From Pardosa pseudoannulata (taxonomy: Eukaryota > Arthropoda > Arachnida > Araneae > Lycosidae), in contig CM063503.1 in NCBI GenBank assembly GCA_032207245.1, forward strand, positions 57,042,517-57,106,516: a stretch of 64,000 nucleotides of DNA. Reading direction: 5' to 3'. The position numbers and the translations under genes were made by a program. The stretch's first letter is position 1; every line of letters starts with the position of its first letter. Under the pieces are notes generated by a model that was not told where the DNA came from, did no database searches, and was given only the letters and a program-made list of their open reading frames with translations. Shown here piece by piece: positions 21,250 to 30,611 of the stretch.

Positions 21250-21460
21250 AAGTTGGCCCCTATAATGGTGACAGGGGCACGTAAAATAGGTTCACAATGT
21301 CCTTCCAGTTCTCAAACGATACCCCTGGGGGTGGCTGGGTCTTCTGCTTGGTCCCTGCTTCTAAATTATGAGGATACACTTAAGCTAAGACATTCTTTCA
21401 CACAAGCGGTTTCCGTCAAAGAAAGGGGAATCCGTTCGCTTTAATTCGTGTGGCCTATGG
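21250..21460 (+). mobile_element. SINE-B body fragment (5'-truncated)
   Basis: Matches the reverse complement of about 25440-25650. Shared blocks are GGTGACAGGGGCACGTAAAA, the CAATGTCCTxCCAGTTCTCA segment, the CCCTGGGGGTGGC region, GGTCTTCTGCTTGGTCCCTG and TTCTAAATTATGAGGA. The tRNA-like head is missing. An 81-aa frame across it is incidental. Confidence 0.82.
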
Positions 21461-21580
21461 ATCACGTGCTTGACTCATCTAAATGGCATTGGCAACAACA
21501 ATAATTATGTACATACACATCTTTTAGTAATAGAAATAATTTTAATAATAGAATAAAAAAGAATAGCTTAGAAAATAGGG

Positions 21581-22000
21581 GCCGTGGTAGCTAGGTTGGT
21601 AGAGCGTCAGTCTCGTAACCGAAAGTTGGCGAGTTCTGTCCTCGTCTCGGCTAAAGACCGCCATGTTGTTAATGGAAGTTGAAGCATGTTAATTATCACG
21701 TGACTGCAAAGTTCTCCAAGTTCCCATAACAAATTATATCTCTGGGGGTACTGAATCAGGGATGAGTCAGCATCTGGTTTGGATCTAAATTCTGACTTGC
21801 GGATGGATAAATGAGTGTATGAATGAGTTTGACCGCCCCCTAAAAAAGGTTGTACTTCCACATTAACGGCGCTCTTTAACAACGAAAGGCAACACATTTC
21901 TACAACGACATTTCTGCCTTAATTCGAAAGAGCAGCGCTCATTCCGGCTTGGTATGACCAAGTGGCATTAGACCGACCCACCCACCACTCAGCTTCGAAA
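21581..22000 (+). mobile_element. tRNA-derived SINE, third type (SINE-D)
   Basis: The head GCCGTGGTAGCTAGGTTGGT followed by AGAGCGTCAGTCTCGTAACC has a good A box. The loop reads CTCGTAA, which would place CGT in the anticodon position and hints at a tRNA-Thr origin. The B box GAGTTCTGTCCTC is one or two changes from consensus. The body differs from SINE-B after the head (TAAAGACCGCCATGTTGTTA and following). The 3' end near the ACCCACCCACCACTCAG segment is uncertain. The 96-aa minus-strand frame inside is not a gene. Confidence 0.7.
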
Positions 22001-22140
22001 ATAACTTTTCCTTTACCTCAGATTAGTTGATTACTACCCATGGTGTTTCCCTTCTGTGCATTTTAGATATGAACTATAAATATTAAATAATATACTTAAA
22101 AATTATGCACACACATACACATACCTACACATACCTACAG
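22001..22140. other. Spacer with CACATAC repeats
   Basis: ACACACATACACATACCTAC is a short imperfect microsatellite immediately before the transposase relic region. Confidence 0.5.
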
Positions 22141-22481
22141 GATGTGTCCGAAATCCTTCGGCAAATATAGTGGCATGATAATGCTCATAAAGTCGATCAA
22201 AAACTTCAGTGGAGCATGGGGTCACAAATGGCGTTTACTGAGAAAAAAATCGCGAAAAAGCTTCTGCAAATAATGTACAAAGTGAGACAACAAAGATACA
22301 CTAAACGAAAACAACCGAAAAGGGATTTACCGCACAGAATAGGAAGAAAAAAAGAAAAAAAATAGAAAAATTGCTATTGTAATTGTTCAAAGTGGCCGGC
22401 CACGGACATTATTGCATATCATTGGAGGAAGGACTGGTGGACACGCTCTAAGATGTTTTGCCATCAAGCGTGCAGTGACAC
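22141..22481 (+). mobile_element. Likely 5' part of a mariner-like element
   Basis: GGATGTGTCCGAAATCCTTC may be near an element end, and the downstream transposase fragment lies in the same orientation. I could not align a transposase N-terminus here, so the extent is a guess. Confidence 0.35.
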
Positions 22482-22798
22482 ATTTGGTATATGCACGATG
22501 GTATGGCTTTCCATTTTGCTGTTGTCGTGCCTAACCATCTCGATGAATTTTAACTGGTAAGATGGAGTAAACGCAGTGGCCATGCTACTTGGCCTGAAAG
22601 GTCACCAAACCTTAATCCTTTTGATTTCTTTTTCTGGGGCAGATAAAGTCCTTCCTTTAAGAGACACCATTGGAGACACTAGAAAAAGTAATAGTAAGGA
22701 TAGTAATTGTTGCAAAAGAAATTCAGAAATCTATGGTCATTTACCAACATGTTTCCCATTCATTCCTCCGTCACTGTGAGCAATTGTTGTAACAGTTT
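22482..22798 (+). pseudogene. Tc1/mariner-superfamily transposase relic (catalytic C-terminal part)
   Basis: The frame reads MHDGMAFHFAVVVPNHLDEF (second catalytic Asp block, normally QHDGAPxHxxxxVRxxLDExF), a stop, then WPERSPNLNPFDFFFWG (third catalytic block, normally WPPRSPDLTPLDFFLWG). After a one-base shift comes IKSFL, a stop, and ETPLETLEKVIVRIVIVAKE. It ends with SFLRHCEQLL and a stop at the position usual for this family. SPDL has become SPNL. At least two stops and one frameshift are visible, so the copy is dead, though clearer than its relative at 12.1-12.5 kb. Confidence 0.85.
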
Positions 22799-23143
22799 TT
22801 TACTCTGGTCATCATGAGACGTTTTACACCTATTCTGTGCAATATGTGATTTCCCTATTTGTGAAAACTAGAAAAAAAATTCTACGGGATATAATATAAG
22901 AATGCCAGCCAGACCTTACAATAACTCCGATTTCTTTGATTTTGGCCGGCTTTCCGAGTCGATCTGTCTTTTACAAGCATTCTTATGGTACTGTAAAATT
23001 CATTTTTTTGTCAATTAAATGCTCGATATTTACCTAGAAATAAGAATTTATTACAACCGTTAACATTTAGTTGACTTTTATGAGGAAATAGCTATGTTCA
23101 ATAGGAAAGGGATGGAGAACAATGCTCTTATACATACAATTTT
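22799..23143. other. Spacer, probably 3' flank of the transposon relic
   Basis: CCTATTCTGTGCAATATG (22829) echoes in reverse CGCACAGAATAGG at 22332, a possible internal inverted repeat. No clean terminus was found. Confidence 0.35.
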
Positions 23144-23216
23144 TTAACCCTGGGACCGTCCGTTGTGGTTACAGTTAGTTGCGGTTTGTTAACGCTAAGA
23201 AACCGCAACTAACTGT
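23144..23216. repeat. TTAA-type terminus followed by a perfect 17-bp stem hairpin
   Basis: TTAACCCTGGGACCG starts at 23144. ACAGTTAGTTGCGGTTT (23171-23187) and AAACCGCAACTAACTGT (23200-23216) are exact reverse complements around a 12-nt loop. The layout resembles the other TTAA elements, but the stem is longer and no right end was found. A 159-aa frame that starts inside this hairpin runs on through a microsatellite and is not credible. Confidence 0.7.
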
Positions 23217-23399
23217 AGTTGTGATTTTCCTAGAGTTCTCCTTTCTCGTCTCAATTTGCACATTTGCAGATGCATTTTTGCCATTTTCAGACATTAAACG
23301 TCATTTGCAGCACCAATGTTTCATTGGAATTTTTGTTTGTTTGAATGAGCTCTATAATCCCACTAAATTTGTTGAAGGATTAGGATACACCCTACATAC

Positions 23400-23529
23400 A
23401 AAACAAACACAAACACACACACATACATCTATATATAAACGTGTGTATACACTTGTGATAACCATATTGTGTGTATATACATATACATATATATATGTTG
23501 TATATATATTGTATAAATATATATATACA
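23400..23529. repeat. Compound (AC)/(AT) microsatellite
   Basis: CACAAACACACACACATACA followed by several ATATATACATATATAT stretches. Confidence 0.85.
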
Positions 23530-23704
23530 CCGTTGTCCGGCGACTTGTCGTTTCACCATCCACACACCACTTTTGATCTGCGCTCAAAGCAACTACACAT
23601 GAACAGCCATCTAAACGCGCCATTTCTGATATTGATGTTCCCAGCCGCCGAGTCATAACAATTTGACTATTACCGAAGTCCTACAAATCAGTTGCTTTTC
23701 CCAT
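23530..23704 (-). pseudogene. Tc1-like transposase N-terminal (helix-turn-helix) relic
   Basis: From an ATG at 23704 the minus strand reads MGKATDL, stop, DFGNSQIVMTRRLGTSISEM, then ARLDGCSC and, after a small insertion, DQKWCVDGETTSRR. This follows the N-terminal HTH of arthropod Tc1 transposases: MGR..DLSDF.RGQIV..R, ISE(M/I)AR, GCSRxxVV, WCxxGE(T/N)..RR. Similarity ends at the AT microsatellite, and the catalytic domain is absent. The stop at codon 8 and the internal indel make it dead. Confidence 0.75.
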
Positions 23705-24979
23705 TATGTCGCTGATAGTGCTATTTTTGGTAAGACAATGCATAGCCGCTTTATATACTCCATCATCAGCCGCTACTCCGCAGTGGTTTTGCTCCTGGCG
23801 AGCTCATTGTTATAAAAGGAGGGTGGGCATAATGTAATGGCTCTTCGGTGTATACATAAATAATGATGTATCATAAACAACAGTAACACTAATTTAACGA
23901 AATTTACTTATATTGATTAAGAATAACTTAATTTTACAATTTTTAACAATATATAATATTAAAGTATTGTTTGAAATTCATCCACTGTAATTTAATTCCA
24001 GTGCAATGGAAAAATCGATTTACCGATAGGTTAAAACCACGCTCATTAGTTCTAAGTTATGTTAAAATTGTCTTTGTATTATTTTTGATTTCATTTTTTA
24101 TATTTTCATTTCTTCCGCCTCCAACAACTCGTAATCCATATTTCTAAAAATTATACCTGTTGCAGAAACTACTTTAGAAAGCTCATTTATATTTAATAGT
24201 CTTATTTAAGATTTTTCCTCCTAATTAACTATAAAAAATAAGTAATAACTGATATCTAACAATCATAGTTTTTATTTATGGTCTTATCAACTCTAACAAT
24301 GCTCTTCAAGGAAAACAATTTTTCTTTTATATAATCAAACAGCGTATGTGTATTTATAGAAAGTAAATCTCTCTTATTAATCTTTGTTTCAAAAGATCTT
24401 TGAAGTAAAAGTCTAGATAATCTTTAAAATCGGCTATGTAAACTCGAAAATAATAATGACAGATATTTTAAAGTTATTTTTAGAAGAAAAGGAAATCTCT
24501 TAAGACCATGTTATTTTTTCTGTTTCAAAATTTGCTATACTATATTTATTTACCATGTTCTGCGTTTTTTTTTTTTATAAAAATCAATAATGTAAACTTT
24601 TCATCTTTTTCCTGGTATCTCCAAATCTCTGTTGTATTTTGTGGCTATATATAAAATTCGTATCAAAGATTCAGAAAGTGTAGGTACAAAACTGAAATCC
24701 AAGGTACCGTTATTGAAAATTTCATTGGCATTCTTTTATGTAAATCAGACTTTAAGGTTCTTTGTAAGTAAAATTTGAGAGTATATCTCAATTTTAAATT
24801 TTATTGTATTTATTTTGGTCATGACATATCGAAATCAAATAATGTAAGGAAAATACTAGAGGGAGACACAAAAGAGCATCAAAATCTTAAATTTATTATA
24901 TGCATACATGTATGTAGTAATCAGTTTTCTTTTTATAGGTTATTTCATTTTACTTTTTTATAAATAAACATAACTATTA
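23705..24979. other. Flank of the Tc1 relic, then AT-rich sequence
   Basis: 23705-23870 is GC-richer and is likely the 5' terminal region of the Tc1 relic. Its TIR could not be paired. From 23870 on nothing is recognised. Confidence 0.4.
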
Positions 24980-26108
24980 CACCGCGAACAAAAGTATCAA
25001 TTTTTATTACTCAAGCTGCCATTTTGTACCTTTTACTTAAGATAGTTGGGGTTTCAATATATTGAATTAACTTTGACTTGAGATTAACACTTTTATTGAC
25101 CGTTGAGTCTTTTAATGAGCTTTAAGACGTAATAAAAAGATAAATATCCTACTCAATCACCATTTTTAAATAGTTTTAAATCATTTTGAAAAAAGGTTTT
25201 AAGGCAGATCGGAGCTATTTGTATATAAGGAAACGTTGGTTCCATCACGACATTTATAAATCATTCTGGCAGGTAAGAGTGTCAATCCAACCAAGTTTTT
25301 GTTATTTTGCCTTCCCTCCAGGCACGCTAGCTCAATCAGGAGACTTGAAAAATTTTCAGGTTGTTGTTGCTCATGCCACTTGAACAAACCAAGCACAATA
25401 GCCTGCAGGTTACTCGTATTAAGGCCAAGGGGTGCATCTTTCGTTTTAATGAGCACCATTAAGGTTAGAGAAAGACTTTGCTCAAGTAGGTCCTCGTAAT
25501 TTTGAAGCAGGGACCAAGCAGAAGACCCAAAGACTTGGACTGCTCCCCCAGAGGTATTGATTGAGAACTTGGAGGACATTGTGACCACGAACATATTTTA
25601 TGTGTCCCAGTCACCTTTAACGAATACGGCGGATCTTAGGTGGACTCAGGTTCCGAACCCACAGCCGTTCAGTTACGAGATCGCTGTCTTTGCCGACTGA
25701 GCTACCGCGGTTCAGTCCATATATACTGTCGCCATGTTAAAACACATCTTTTGCTTGTTCGCTTCATACTAGTTTTGATCTGATAGTATTTACGGACAGG
25801 ATATTCAACACATCACTCATTTTTACAGCTGTGGGCTTCTTATTTTTCACTAGAACTAAACTAAACGTTCCTTTTTTTCTGTCACAAACGCAAGCCATTG
25901 CTATCATTTTGATGATTGTCGGAGGAATTTTTTTTCTATTTCTATTGTATGTATTCATAAATTTAGATATTTTGCCATGTGATAAACCTAGTATTTCCTC
26001 TACCTTGATTACTAAAGTATCACCTTTTGAATCACAAAAATTCGACTATGTTTAACAATTCTAACAATTCATTAGAATTTGATGATATCTGATACTTTTT
26101 GTTCACCA
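24980..26108. mobile_element. DNA transposon relic bounded by short inverted repeats, with nested SINE
   Basis: The left end has GCGAACAAAAGTATCA preceded by TA-containing sequence. The right end in reverse complement has GGTGAACAAAAAGTATCA. These ends flank about 1.1 kb, of which 355 bp is a nested SINE-B. On the minus strand at 25764-25958 a 64-aa frame contains RKKIPPTIIKMIAMAC and MSDVLNILSVNTIRSKLV, which look like an HTH-type transposase N-terminus (Tc1/mariner-like). That assignment is tentative. The frame ends long before any DDE block. Confidence 0.55.
25361..25715 (-). mobile_element. SINE-B full-length copy, nested in a DNA transposon relic
   Basis: The minus-strand head CCGCGGTAGCTCAGTCGGCA fits a Pol III A box, and GGCTGTGGGTTCGGAACC is the B-box region, with CTCGTAA in the anticodon-loop position. 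The body carries AGTTCTCAATCAATACCTCT and GGTCTTCTGCTTGGTCCCTG and ends CTTGGTTTGTTCAAG. The copy is the best reference for the family in this window. The 131-aa frame overlapping it is incidental. Confidence 0.9.
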
Positions 26109-26302
26109 ATGAGAAGAACGTTGTTTTTATAACAAATAATGCGGGGAACTTGTAGACTAGCTTACATAGAAAGTTGCATCATACAATCATAAACATATCA
26201 GAATGAGTAATAAATACACACTGTAAACTAATAGATCTGGGACTCAAGAGCGGTTGCATAATTTAGGTTTCATTAGAAGTATCGTTAATATTAAGTTTAA
26301 TA
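26109..26302. other. Spacer, nothing recognised
   Basis: Ordinary AT-rich sequence between two SINE-B copies. Confidence 0.4.
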
Positions 26303-26405
26303 ACCCCAGTCACCTACACGGCGGATGTTAGTCCGGCTCGGTTCCCGAACCCGCAACTTTTCAGTTACGAGATCCTTGCCTTTGCCGATTGAGCTACCGC
26401 TACTC
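26303..26405 (-). mobile_element. SINE-B head fragment (3'-truncated)
   Basis: Minus strand: GCGGTAGCTCAATCGGCAAA, CTCGTAACTGAAAAGTTGCG, GGTTCGGGAACC, then a short body start up to GGTGACTGGGG. The A-box region is intact. The B box has an extra base. The rest of the body is missing. Confidence 0.85.
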
Positions 26406-26938
26406 AATTTCCAGGTAAGCGGCAGTGTTAGCCCAACCCCGTGTGTGTTGCATTTTCTCATAGTGTTACTGTTGTGTCTTGTTTTCTTTTTTTTTTCGAT
26501 AGCTCGCTTTGCCTTCAGGCAGATCAGCCAACTAAATGTGTGTTGTCTCATCTTTCTTTTCTGATTTCCGTGTTATTGATGAAGCGCATCCATTAAAGAA
26601 CAAACGAAATTATTTTTAGTTTTGCGAAGTTGTGTACATCTCTGCATTATTTTATCTCAAAATCTTTTTTCTGTGAATGTCATTAGTCAGCTTGCCAAAT
26701 TTGATGTCATTCCCCATTATAGGTAACCTACAGATAGATTTGAGTTGTAGCAGTTAAAAAAACATCCTGTATATACAAGGCAGGTTATCAAAATAATGTA
26801 AACTTCTGTGAACAAAAAAAATTTACGATCTTGATAGTTCCCAAACTAAACGCCTAAGAAAAACAAAATTTCCAATTCTTACCTATATATCTTCATCAAT
26901 AGCAAACGTATAACTCTAATTATAAAAAAGCACAGATG
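26406..26938. other. Spacer, nothing recognised
   Basis: A pyrimidine-rich run near 26480-26500. No other feature supported. Confidence 0.4.
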
Positions 26939-27099
26939 GTCATGGATTGTGCACACTATCGCCAATTGTTCAACACTTTCTGATGGTGGGTTTTGGATTA
27001 GTTTTGAACGTAAATACTAATACAATCTTGTTTATAAGAATTTGACAGCAAGTTAGCAGGGAATCTGTCGTTCTTATCGTCCTACCAATTAGAGCAATG
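26939..27099. repeat. Copy of a segment repeated at 27352
   Basis: CACACTATCGCCAATTGTTC and the following CACTTTCTGATGGTG (26952-26987) match CACACTATGGCCAATTGTTC and ACTTCCTGATGGTG at 27353-27388. The two copies flank the SINE-B fragment at 27100-27350. Confidence 0.75.
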
Positions 27100-27350
27100 T
27101 TGTTGTTGTTTTGTACCACTTGATCAAACCAAGCATGATTCAGCCGGAGGCTACTCGTATTAAGGCAAAGGGGTGCGACTTACGCTTTAACGAACACCTC
27201 AAGATTGAAAGTACCACATAGGTTCAAGTGCGTTCTCATGATGCTGAAGGAGGTACCAAGCAGAAGACCCATAGGCTTCGCCTGCCATCCTCAGAGGCAT
27301 TGATTGAAAACTTGGAGGACATTTCGAGCACGAACATATTTAATGTAGCC
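27100..27350 (-). mobile_element. SINE-B body fragment (head missing)
   Basis: Contains TACCACTTGATCAAACCAAG, GCTACTCGTATTAAGGCAAA, CAAGCAGAAGACCCATAGGC and TTGATTGAAAACTTGGAGGA in the order expected for a minus-strand SINE-B. The tRNA-like head would lie to the right but is replaced by the GC-richer block starting at 27349. Confidence 0.88.
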
Positions 27351-27609
27351 TCCACACTATGGCCAATTGTTCACTACTTCCTGATGGTGACCTTGGAGGA
27401 TGGTTTACGGGTTGCATCCACACACTGGACCACTAAATGAGCCCAGCGCGTGGATTCGTCCATAGGGTCTACTGCTCACTTTAGTTGCGCATCTGGCTGC
27501 CTTTGATCTTTGAAGAAAAACGCATTTTATCGTCTGCCATCGTCGGCCTCGATAAGACATACCCCCTCCAGACGGTGGTAATGGTTTTCAGTGGACCATA
27601 GTGTGGAGG
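27349..27609. mobile_element. GC-richer segment with perfect 14-bp terminal inverted repeats
   Basis: CCTCCACACTATGG (27349-27362) and CCATAGTGTGGAGG (27596-27609) are exact reverse complements and bound 261 bp. The composition is clearly less AT-rich than the surroundings. Flanking duplications are not obvious, so this may be a small MITE-like element or an inverted segment of a larger LINE. Its first 40 bp recur at 26951. Confidence 0.5.
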
Positions 27610-27657
27610 GGCCTTTAGAATGTCAATACAGAGGACCCAACTAGAATGGCCCTAACG

Positions 27658-27831
27658 TGGTCCACTGACGGAATAAGGAAGAGAAGGCGCCCAAAGCTGA
27701 CCTGCCTTCAGATGGCCATTCAGAAAAGAAATGTCTTTGGCTAGCTAAGCTGGGGGAGTGCCAGAGAAGCGGCAGTGAACCATAAAAGACGGAAGGCAAC
27801 ACTGACGGCCTCATGCGCCACTGGGCGATAG
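27658..27831 (+). pseudogene. LINE reverse-transcriptase ORF, C-terminal relic
   Basis: One frame of 58 codons reads KRRRPKLTCLQMAIQKRNVF, G, stop, LSWGSAREAAVNHKRRKATL, TASCATGR, stop. This follows the conserved C-terminal end of many arthropod non-LTR retrotransposon ORFs: GRP(R/K)LTW....(L)GLSW..A...A.DR..WR..V.ALCA...E. One stop lies inside. The tail after the stop is AGAAGAAGAAAAGA-like, as LINE 3' ends often are. Everything upstream (endonuclease, RT) is missing, as expected of a 5'-truncated insertion. The clade is not determined. Confidence 0.72.
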
Positions 27832-27844
27832 GAAACAGAAGAAG

Positions 27845-29156
27845 AAAAGATAAGTACCAGACGGTGTTGTATTTAAATGCTTAAATACCAGACTTTATTT
27901 TATTAACCTTAAAAACTTTCACCATATTTAATTTAATTTTAAAGATATGAAATATAATAGTTCTCAGGGATACATAAATAAATAACTTATTCTTCTGTTA
28001 TGACAGTAAAACGAATTTGTATGAAACAGTTTAAGAATCTGACCTGATTTTGTGTCACACAACAAATGGCTGAATTTAAAAAATTGGAAAACCATGTCTC
28101 ATTAGTCACTAAGTATTCACTTAAAACATTAAAAATATGTGAAACCCACGATTTAAAAAAAAATAGCATTTAGGGTGAATTAAAAAAATTAATGATTTTT
28201 TTTTGTTGAAAAGAAAAAGTGTAAAAAATTAAAAATAACGAATTCAAGAATCAAAAATTGTTTCGTAACGAAGCGTAAAGAATCTTTAATTCCTTATTAC
28301 TTAATCAAAAAGAAAGAATTTTAAAAACCGTTATGTTCTTTTTTTTTTAAATATAAAAACGACGGTCTTAGATATCATTCATTTCAAGAGTTCCCTTTTT
28401 TTATCGGAAGTGTAAAAGAGGTACTTATAAATTTCTTTTGTAGTTCCTTTATTCTTATTTTTAGAAACATATCTAATTTAGAAAAATCCATCAAAACCAG
28501 GTGGCGTTTTACCCAGATATGAAAATAGACAAATTTTGCGTGAAAATAAAGTTTCATATTTGTCTCTTTGGGAATGGATAGAGGAAAGAATATTTATGAT
28601 TGTTTGTCTCGAGAAAGAATGTTTTAAATGAGATTTTCAAGGCTGCGCCTAATTTTAGAAAAAGGCTAAATGATAATTTTGAATATTTATATTTATAATA
28701 ATATAGGATATAACGCAATAGATAGAATATTGCTAAAGAATGCTAATTAAAATACATCATTTCAAAATGAAAATTTAAGAATATCCTGGAATGGATCTCT
28801 CTCTGATTTATACAAGACTATTAACATTCCAGCGAGGATGATTTAATTTTTTACGCTGGCAGGAACGGGCAGTATTTTTTACAACATAATTTCCTTTATC
28901 TATTCTGTTAAAAATGTAAGATTATTTTCATAGTAGTAAGAAGAAATAAATTGGAAAAGCGATTATACATATTACCAGTAAACATCTTAATTCTATTATT
29001 ATTTTCAAACTGCAAAAGCTATATTTTAAGGGTGCGTAGAATACCTTTCCATTTTTCCTTTTTCAGAGTTACAATCCCCTATATATTAATAGCCTAAGTT
29101 ATCTATCCGTCTGTCCTCGAATTTATGAAGCGGTTGGACCTGGAATGGATAGAAAC
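27845..29156. other. AT-rich stretch, nothing recognised
   Basis: A 60-aa minus-strand frame at 27987 has no motif. No repeats to the rest of the window were noticed. Confidence 0.4.
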
Positions 29157-29337
29157 TTGGTTTGGTTTGGTTTGGAGCGCTACGGTCTACTGTTTTGCAC
29201 ACGAGGGCTAATGAGACCGGGACCTACAGTTTAAAGCTGATTCCGAACGGCTACAAACATCCATGCCATCAGCGGGATTCGAACCCACGAATTCCGGTTC
29301 CGAAGAGCAGCGCTCTACCATTCGGCCATCGTTCGAC
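29157..29337 (-). mobile_element. SINE-A copy (tRNA-derived)
   Basis: The minus strand starts GATGGCCGAATGGTAGAGCG, a near-perfect A box, then ATTCGTGGGTTCGAATCCCG with a consensus B box. The body and the CCAAACCAAACCAA tail match 3934 and 30788. The head is the most tRNA-like of the family members here. The flanking plus-strand 112-aa frame is incidental. Confidence 0.9.
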
Positions 29338-30611
29338 ATGGACAGAGGCATCCATATTGGATTTTGATGAGTTAGGGTTAGCAACGTTCGAAATCCCCCT
29401 CTTTTCCCCTTTTCTAGCATTTTTTCAATCATACCATTATTTCAATCCCGGTTTTCCTCGGTTAAGACCAGGCGATTTAATTTATCAATTTGTTACATAA
29501 TAAGTAGGTATAAATAGCATTTTTTTCTATCATTATGACGTCATTACTTTAAATATCTCATTTAATCATTTCTCATTTTAAATTATTTAAATATCATCTG
29601 CATTATTTTCATACGTTTTACCGCCGAACTTAGATATTACTTAAAGAATTTTCTTTAATATTTGGCTTAAATATGTGATAATTTTAAATTTATTCATCGA
29701 TTATTTTTTGTTGTACTGAAAATTTTAGGGTGTAGTGAAAATTATGGTTTCATTACTTTACTTTCATTAATTGGGAAAACCCCCAAAAATTGGGAAAAAC
29801 TTAACGATAATTTTGACTTTGCTAAGAAAACATTGAATTATCTTTCTAAATGAATTCAACGTGATTCTAAACTGCAATCATTATGCAATCACAATGCAAG
29901 ATAAACAAATTATTCAGCGTGTACCAGATAATTTTCAGAAAAAAAAGCGCATTTCTTTATCTGGGTACTTGAAAAGTTTGGAAAATTAAAAAAATTTACT
30001 GATCACGTCATATGACGGGCTATATGCCAGTTTTAAAAATTCAAATAAATAATATTTCTGGCTAGAGTAAAATAAAGCAATAACTCATCTTAATATATAT
30101 AAACTATGTAATTACTATAATAAAATATGAAATGCTGAAAAACTTTATTAGTCTTAACGTAATAACAGCCGAAAGTGATACGAAATAAATATAATACTAT
30201 ATGGAATTATCGGTAAAATGGAAATTTAATGTTCAAAATAGGACCGTTTCATTAGAAAGGAATCAACAGGAAAATTCAAAAGAGTTTCAGACGGTTTAAT
30301 TGTTGTACGGGATAGCATTCTTATCCATAGGGTGTTTTTCGTAAAACTTGCGAAGACATGCTAGTTGAAAAGTTAATATCCTAAAAAATGACGTGTAAAA
30401 TGGATATGAATACTTATATAATGAGCATTTAAAATCAGAACGAATCTACCACCGATTTATATAAGAGTAAGATAAAAAAATTTTTTTTTTTAATTACAAA
30501 ATTATAAGTTTATATACCAGTATTAAATTTTATGGTAGAATGCAAAATTCTTTCATTATCTTGGCTTCAATGGGGACAATCAAAACAAATTCGACAACGA
30601 AATGAAACGTC
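29338..30611. other. AT-rich stretch, nothing recognised
   Basis: No supported repeat, ORF or tRNA-like box. Confidence 0.4.

Noticed and set aside
21607..21897. 96-aa minus-strand frame
   Set aside because: Antisense of the tRNA-derived SINE-D; the same frame is not open in related repeats.
23179..23658. 159-aa frame, the longest in the window
   Set aside because: Starts inside a perfect hairpin, runs through an AC/AT microsatellite and ends in the antisense of a Tc1 relic; a chance composite.
25199..25594. 131-aa minus-strand frame
   Set aside because: Spans the nested SINE-B body and its flank; SINE-B copies elsewhere are not open in this frame.
29162..29500. 112-aa plus-strand frame
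   Set aside because: Begins in the antisense of a SINE-A and continues into unrelated AT-rich sequence.
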